Below, one piece after another: positions 5,728-7,139 of a stretch of DNA of 7,139 nucleotides. The notes beneath the pieces are model-generated. The model made no database searches. It was not told the DNA's origin and worked only from the letters and a program-made list of their open reading frames with translations. Source of the stretch: Rhodospirillaceae bacterium (GTDB lineage Bacteria; Pseudomonadota; Alphaproteobacteria; MPNO01; UBA2964); the NCBI GenBank assembly GCA_002712335.1, contig PATI01000037.1, positions 1 through 7,139 of the forward strand. The letters are read 5' to 3'. Position 1 is the stretch's first letter. Each line of letters begins with the position of its first letter. The position numbers and the translations under genes were made by a program.

Positions 5728-6378
5728 GTGGGCGATATTTTTCGAGAAATTGATGAAGAGCTTCGTCAAGAACGTTTTGAAAAGTTATGGCAAAATTATG
5801 GAAAATATATAATTGCTGCTATCGTGGCCGTTGTCGTCGGCGTGGGAGGATTCAAGGCTTTTCAACATTACCAATATCAAGGTCGAATAACTGATTCGTC
5901 TAAATTCTCCGCGGCGATGAAATTATTCGATAGCGGAAAAAAAATAGAGGCAAAGGCATTATTTTCCAGTCTAAAAGAAGATGGAAGCAATGGCTATGCA
6001 GTGCTATCTCGCTTTAAAGTGGCTGCTATAAAGTCTGACACAGGTGACAAGAGTGGCGCCATTAAAATTTATGATAATATTTCTGTAGATACAAGTGTCG
6101 ACAAATCTTTGAGAGAGGCAGCAGTTATATTCAGTACATCGCGTCTTTTAGATTCCGAGAATGTTGAACGGGCCAAGATTGAAGCAAAATTAGAGCCTAT
6201 AGCAAAGGGTTCCGGGGCTTGGCGACACTCTGCTAATGAATTAATTGGATTGCTTGCATTGCAATATGGCGATTTAGCGATTGCGCGCGAGTACTTTAGG
6301 AAATTATCAGATAATTCCGAGGTGCCAAATAATATGAGGTCCAGAGCAACCCAAATTCTTGGTGTTGTAGGTAAATAA
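5728..6378 (+). CDS. YfgM-like membrane-anchored TPR protein (TPR_21 family)
   Basis: This 216-residue protein has a short cytoplasmic N-terminus (GDIFREIDEELRQERFEKLW) and one transmembrane helix at about 28-47 (YIIAAIVAVVVGVGGFKAF). A mostly helical periplasmic domain of tetratricopeptide-like repeats follows. Recognisable helical pairs include AAMKLFDSGKKIEAKALFSSL and LLALQYGDLAIAREYFRKLS. In E. coli, YfgM is an inner-membrane protein that contacts the Sec translocon and periplasmic chaperones and is encoded next to bamB; a similar role in envelope protein export or folding is inferred here. The FREIDEELR opening is typical of alphaproteobacterial members. It starts with GTG behind a good TAGGAG site and is the first gene after an extended -10 promoter. 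Its stop is 21 nt before bamB, so the two form an operon, which often continues to der (engA) beyond the window. Confidence 0.88.
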   Translation: MGDIFREIDEELRQERFEKLWQNYGKYIIAAIVAVVVGVGGFKAFQHYQYQGRITDSSKFSAAMKLFDSGKKIEAKALFSSLKEDGSNGYAVLSRFKVAAIKSDTGDKSGAIKIYDNISVDTSVDKSLREAAVIFSTSRLLDSENVERAKIEAKLEPIAKGSGAWRHSANELIGLLALQYGDLAIAREYFRKLSDNSEVPNNMRSRATQILGVVGK

Positions 6379-6399
6379 AAAAAAGTAAAAGTAATCGAA

Positions 6400-7139
6400 A
6401 TGTTTCGTATCATATTTTTGTGTGTACCAATAATTATGGCCGGGTGCAGTGGTTGGTATGGTGCGGCCCCGGATAAGCCATTACCGGGAAAACGAATTTC
6501 TATACTGTCTTTGGAGGATTCACTTAAACCTGACCCCAAGCTTTCAAAGGTTGAGGTTAGACTTCCTCCACCATTCAAGAATTTAAGTTGGCATCAGGCT
6601 GGAGGTAAACCGAACCATGTAATGGGCCATATTTCTGCTTCCGGTGAGTTAAGGACCTTATGGAAGGTGAGTATTGGAAAAGGGAGCAGCAGTGACGCTC
6701 AACTCATTACTGCACCGGTGGTTTACAGGGGCCTCATATTTACGATGGATGTTGAGTCAAATATTAGGGCCATACATACAGAAACTGGGAAAACCCATTG
6801 GCTTGTCAATGTTGCTTCAAAAGAGGAAGAAAAAAAGAGTACAGGCGGTGGTCTAGCTATAGCTAACGGGAAATTATTTGTTTCTACCGGATTTGGCGAA
6901 GTTATAGCTCTAAATCTAAAAAAGGGAGAATTACTATGGCGGCGGTCGCTGAACGGCCCAATCAGGGCACCGCCCACTTATTTCAAGGGGCGCATATTTG
7001 CAGTTACTATTGACAACATATTACATGCACTAAGTGAAACTAACGGTAAGACCTTATGGACACACATTGGAATTGTAGAAACTGCCGGCTTATTAGGGGG
7101 AGCGGCCCCTGCTGCTGCAGGTAACATTATAATTAGTGC
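6400..7139 (+). CDS. bamB: Outer membrane protein assembly factor BamB, lipoprotein (3' partial)
   Basis: The window contains 246 codons of a gene that runs off its right edge. The protein starts with a lipoprotein signal peptide (MFRIIFLCVPIIMAGC). The lipobox is MAGC with Cys16 as the lipidated residue, and Met at -3 is less usual than Leu. The following PLPGKRISIL segment (27-36) is typical of alphaproteobacterial BamB. The body then shows PQQ-like beta-propeller blades: TAPVVYRGLIFTMD with IRAIHTETGKTHW (104-134), GLAIANGKLFVSTGFGEVIAL with KKGELLW, and APPTYFKGRIFAVTIDNILHAL with NGKTLW. BamB is a periplasmic-facing outer-membrane lipoprotein of the BAM complex, which inserts beta-barrel proteins. 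Alternative ATG codons would destroy the signal peptide, so 6400 is kept although its Shine-Dalgarno sequence is weak. Translation probably relies on the upstream gene 21 nt away. Confidence 0.93.
   Translation, partial: MFRIIFLCVPIIMAGCSGWYGAAPDKPLPGKRISILSLEDSLKPDPKLSKVEVRLPPPFKNLSWHQAGGKPNHVMGHISASGELRTLWKVSIGKGSSSDAQLITAPVVYRGLIFTMDVESNIRAIHTETGKTHWLVNVASKEEEKKSTGGGLAIANGKLFVSTGFGEVIALNLKKGELLWRRSLNGPIRAPPTYFKGRIFAVTIDNILHALSETNGKTLWTHIGIVETAGLLGGAAPAAAGNIIIS

Noticed and set aside
6069..6578. 169-codon minus-strand ORF across the yfgM-like/bamB junction
   Set aside because: It lies opposite two confidently identified genes, and its translation has no recognisable domain.

Overview
The window reads as a chromosomal segment of an AT-rich alphaproteobacterium (base composition judged by eye, not computed). 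The lineage is inferred from three things. One is a DUF2794-type protein, a family I know only from Alphaproteobacteria. Another is a membrane-anchored TPR_21/YfgM-like protein placed directly before BamB. The third is the alphaproteobacterial style of the BamB N-terminus (PLPGKRISIL after the lipobox). No rRNA, tRNA, CRISPR array, transposase or integrase was seen.

Layout. Positions 1-202 hold the 3' end of a gene made of 60-bp tandem repeats (a 20-residue Gly/Thr/Arg-rich protein repeat), cut by the window edge. A small two-helix membrane protein of unknown function follows (323-568). After an AT-rich gap come two genes separated by only 2 nt: a NodU/CmcH-type O-carbamoyltransferase (738-2456) and a NodB-fold polysaccharide deacetylase (2459-3322). 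They probably modify the same surface or secreted glycan. Next are a type 2 (FMN-dependent) isopentenyl-diphosphate isomerase (3378-4460) and, 28 nt later, a NUDT19-like NUDIX hydrolase with a long insertion inside its Nudix box (4489-5196). A DUF2794 gene on the minus strand (5217-5558) converges on the NUDIX gene. A divergent intergenic region with a clear extended -10 promoter then drives the YfgM-like gene (5728-6378) and bamB (6400 to the window end), which belong to outer-membrane protein biogenesis.

How the genes fit together. The carbamoyltransferase and deacetylase form one tightly coupled glycan-modification unit. The isomerase and NUDIX genes look like housekeeping metabolism that may be co-transcribed. 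The YfgM-like/BamB pair is a conserved envelope-assembly module. Most of the window is ordinary chromosome, and I found no convincing evidence of a new multi-gene system. The points most worth a second look are the reading frame of the 60-bp repeat gene and the NodU-like/NodB-like pair, which occurs here without any nodulation genes in view.
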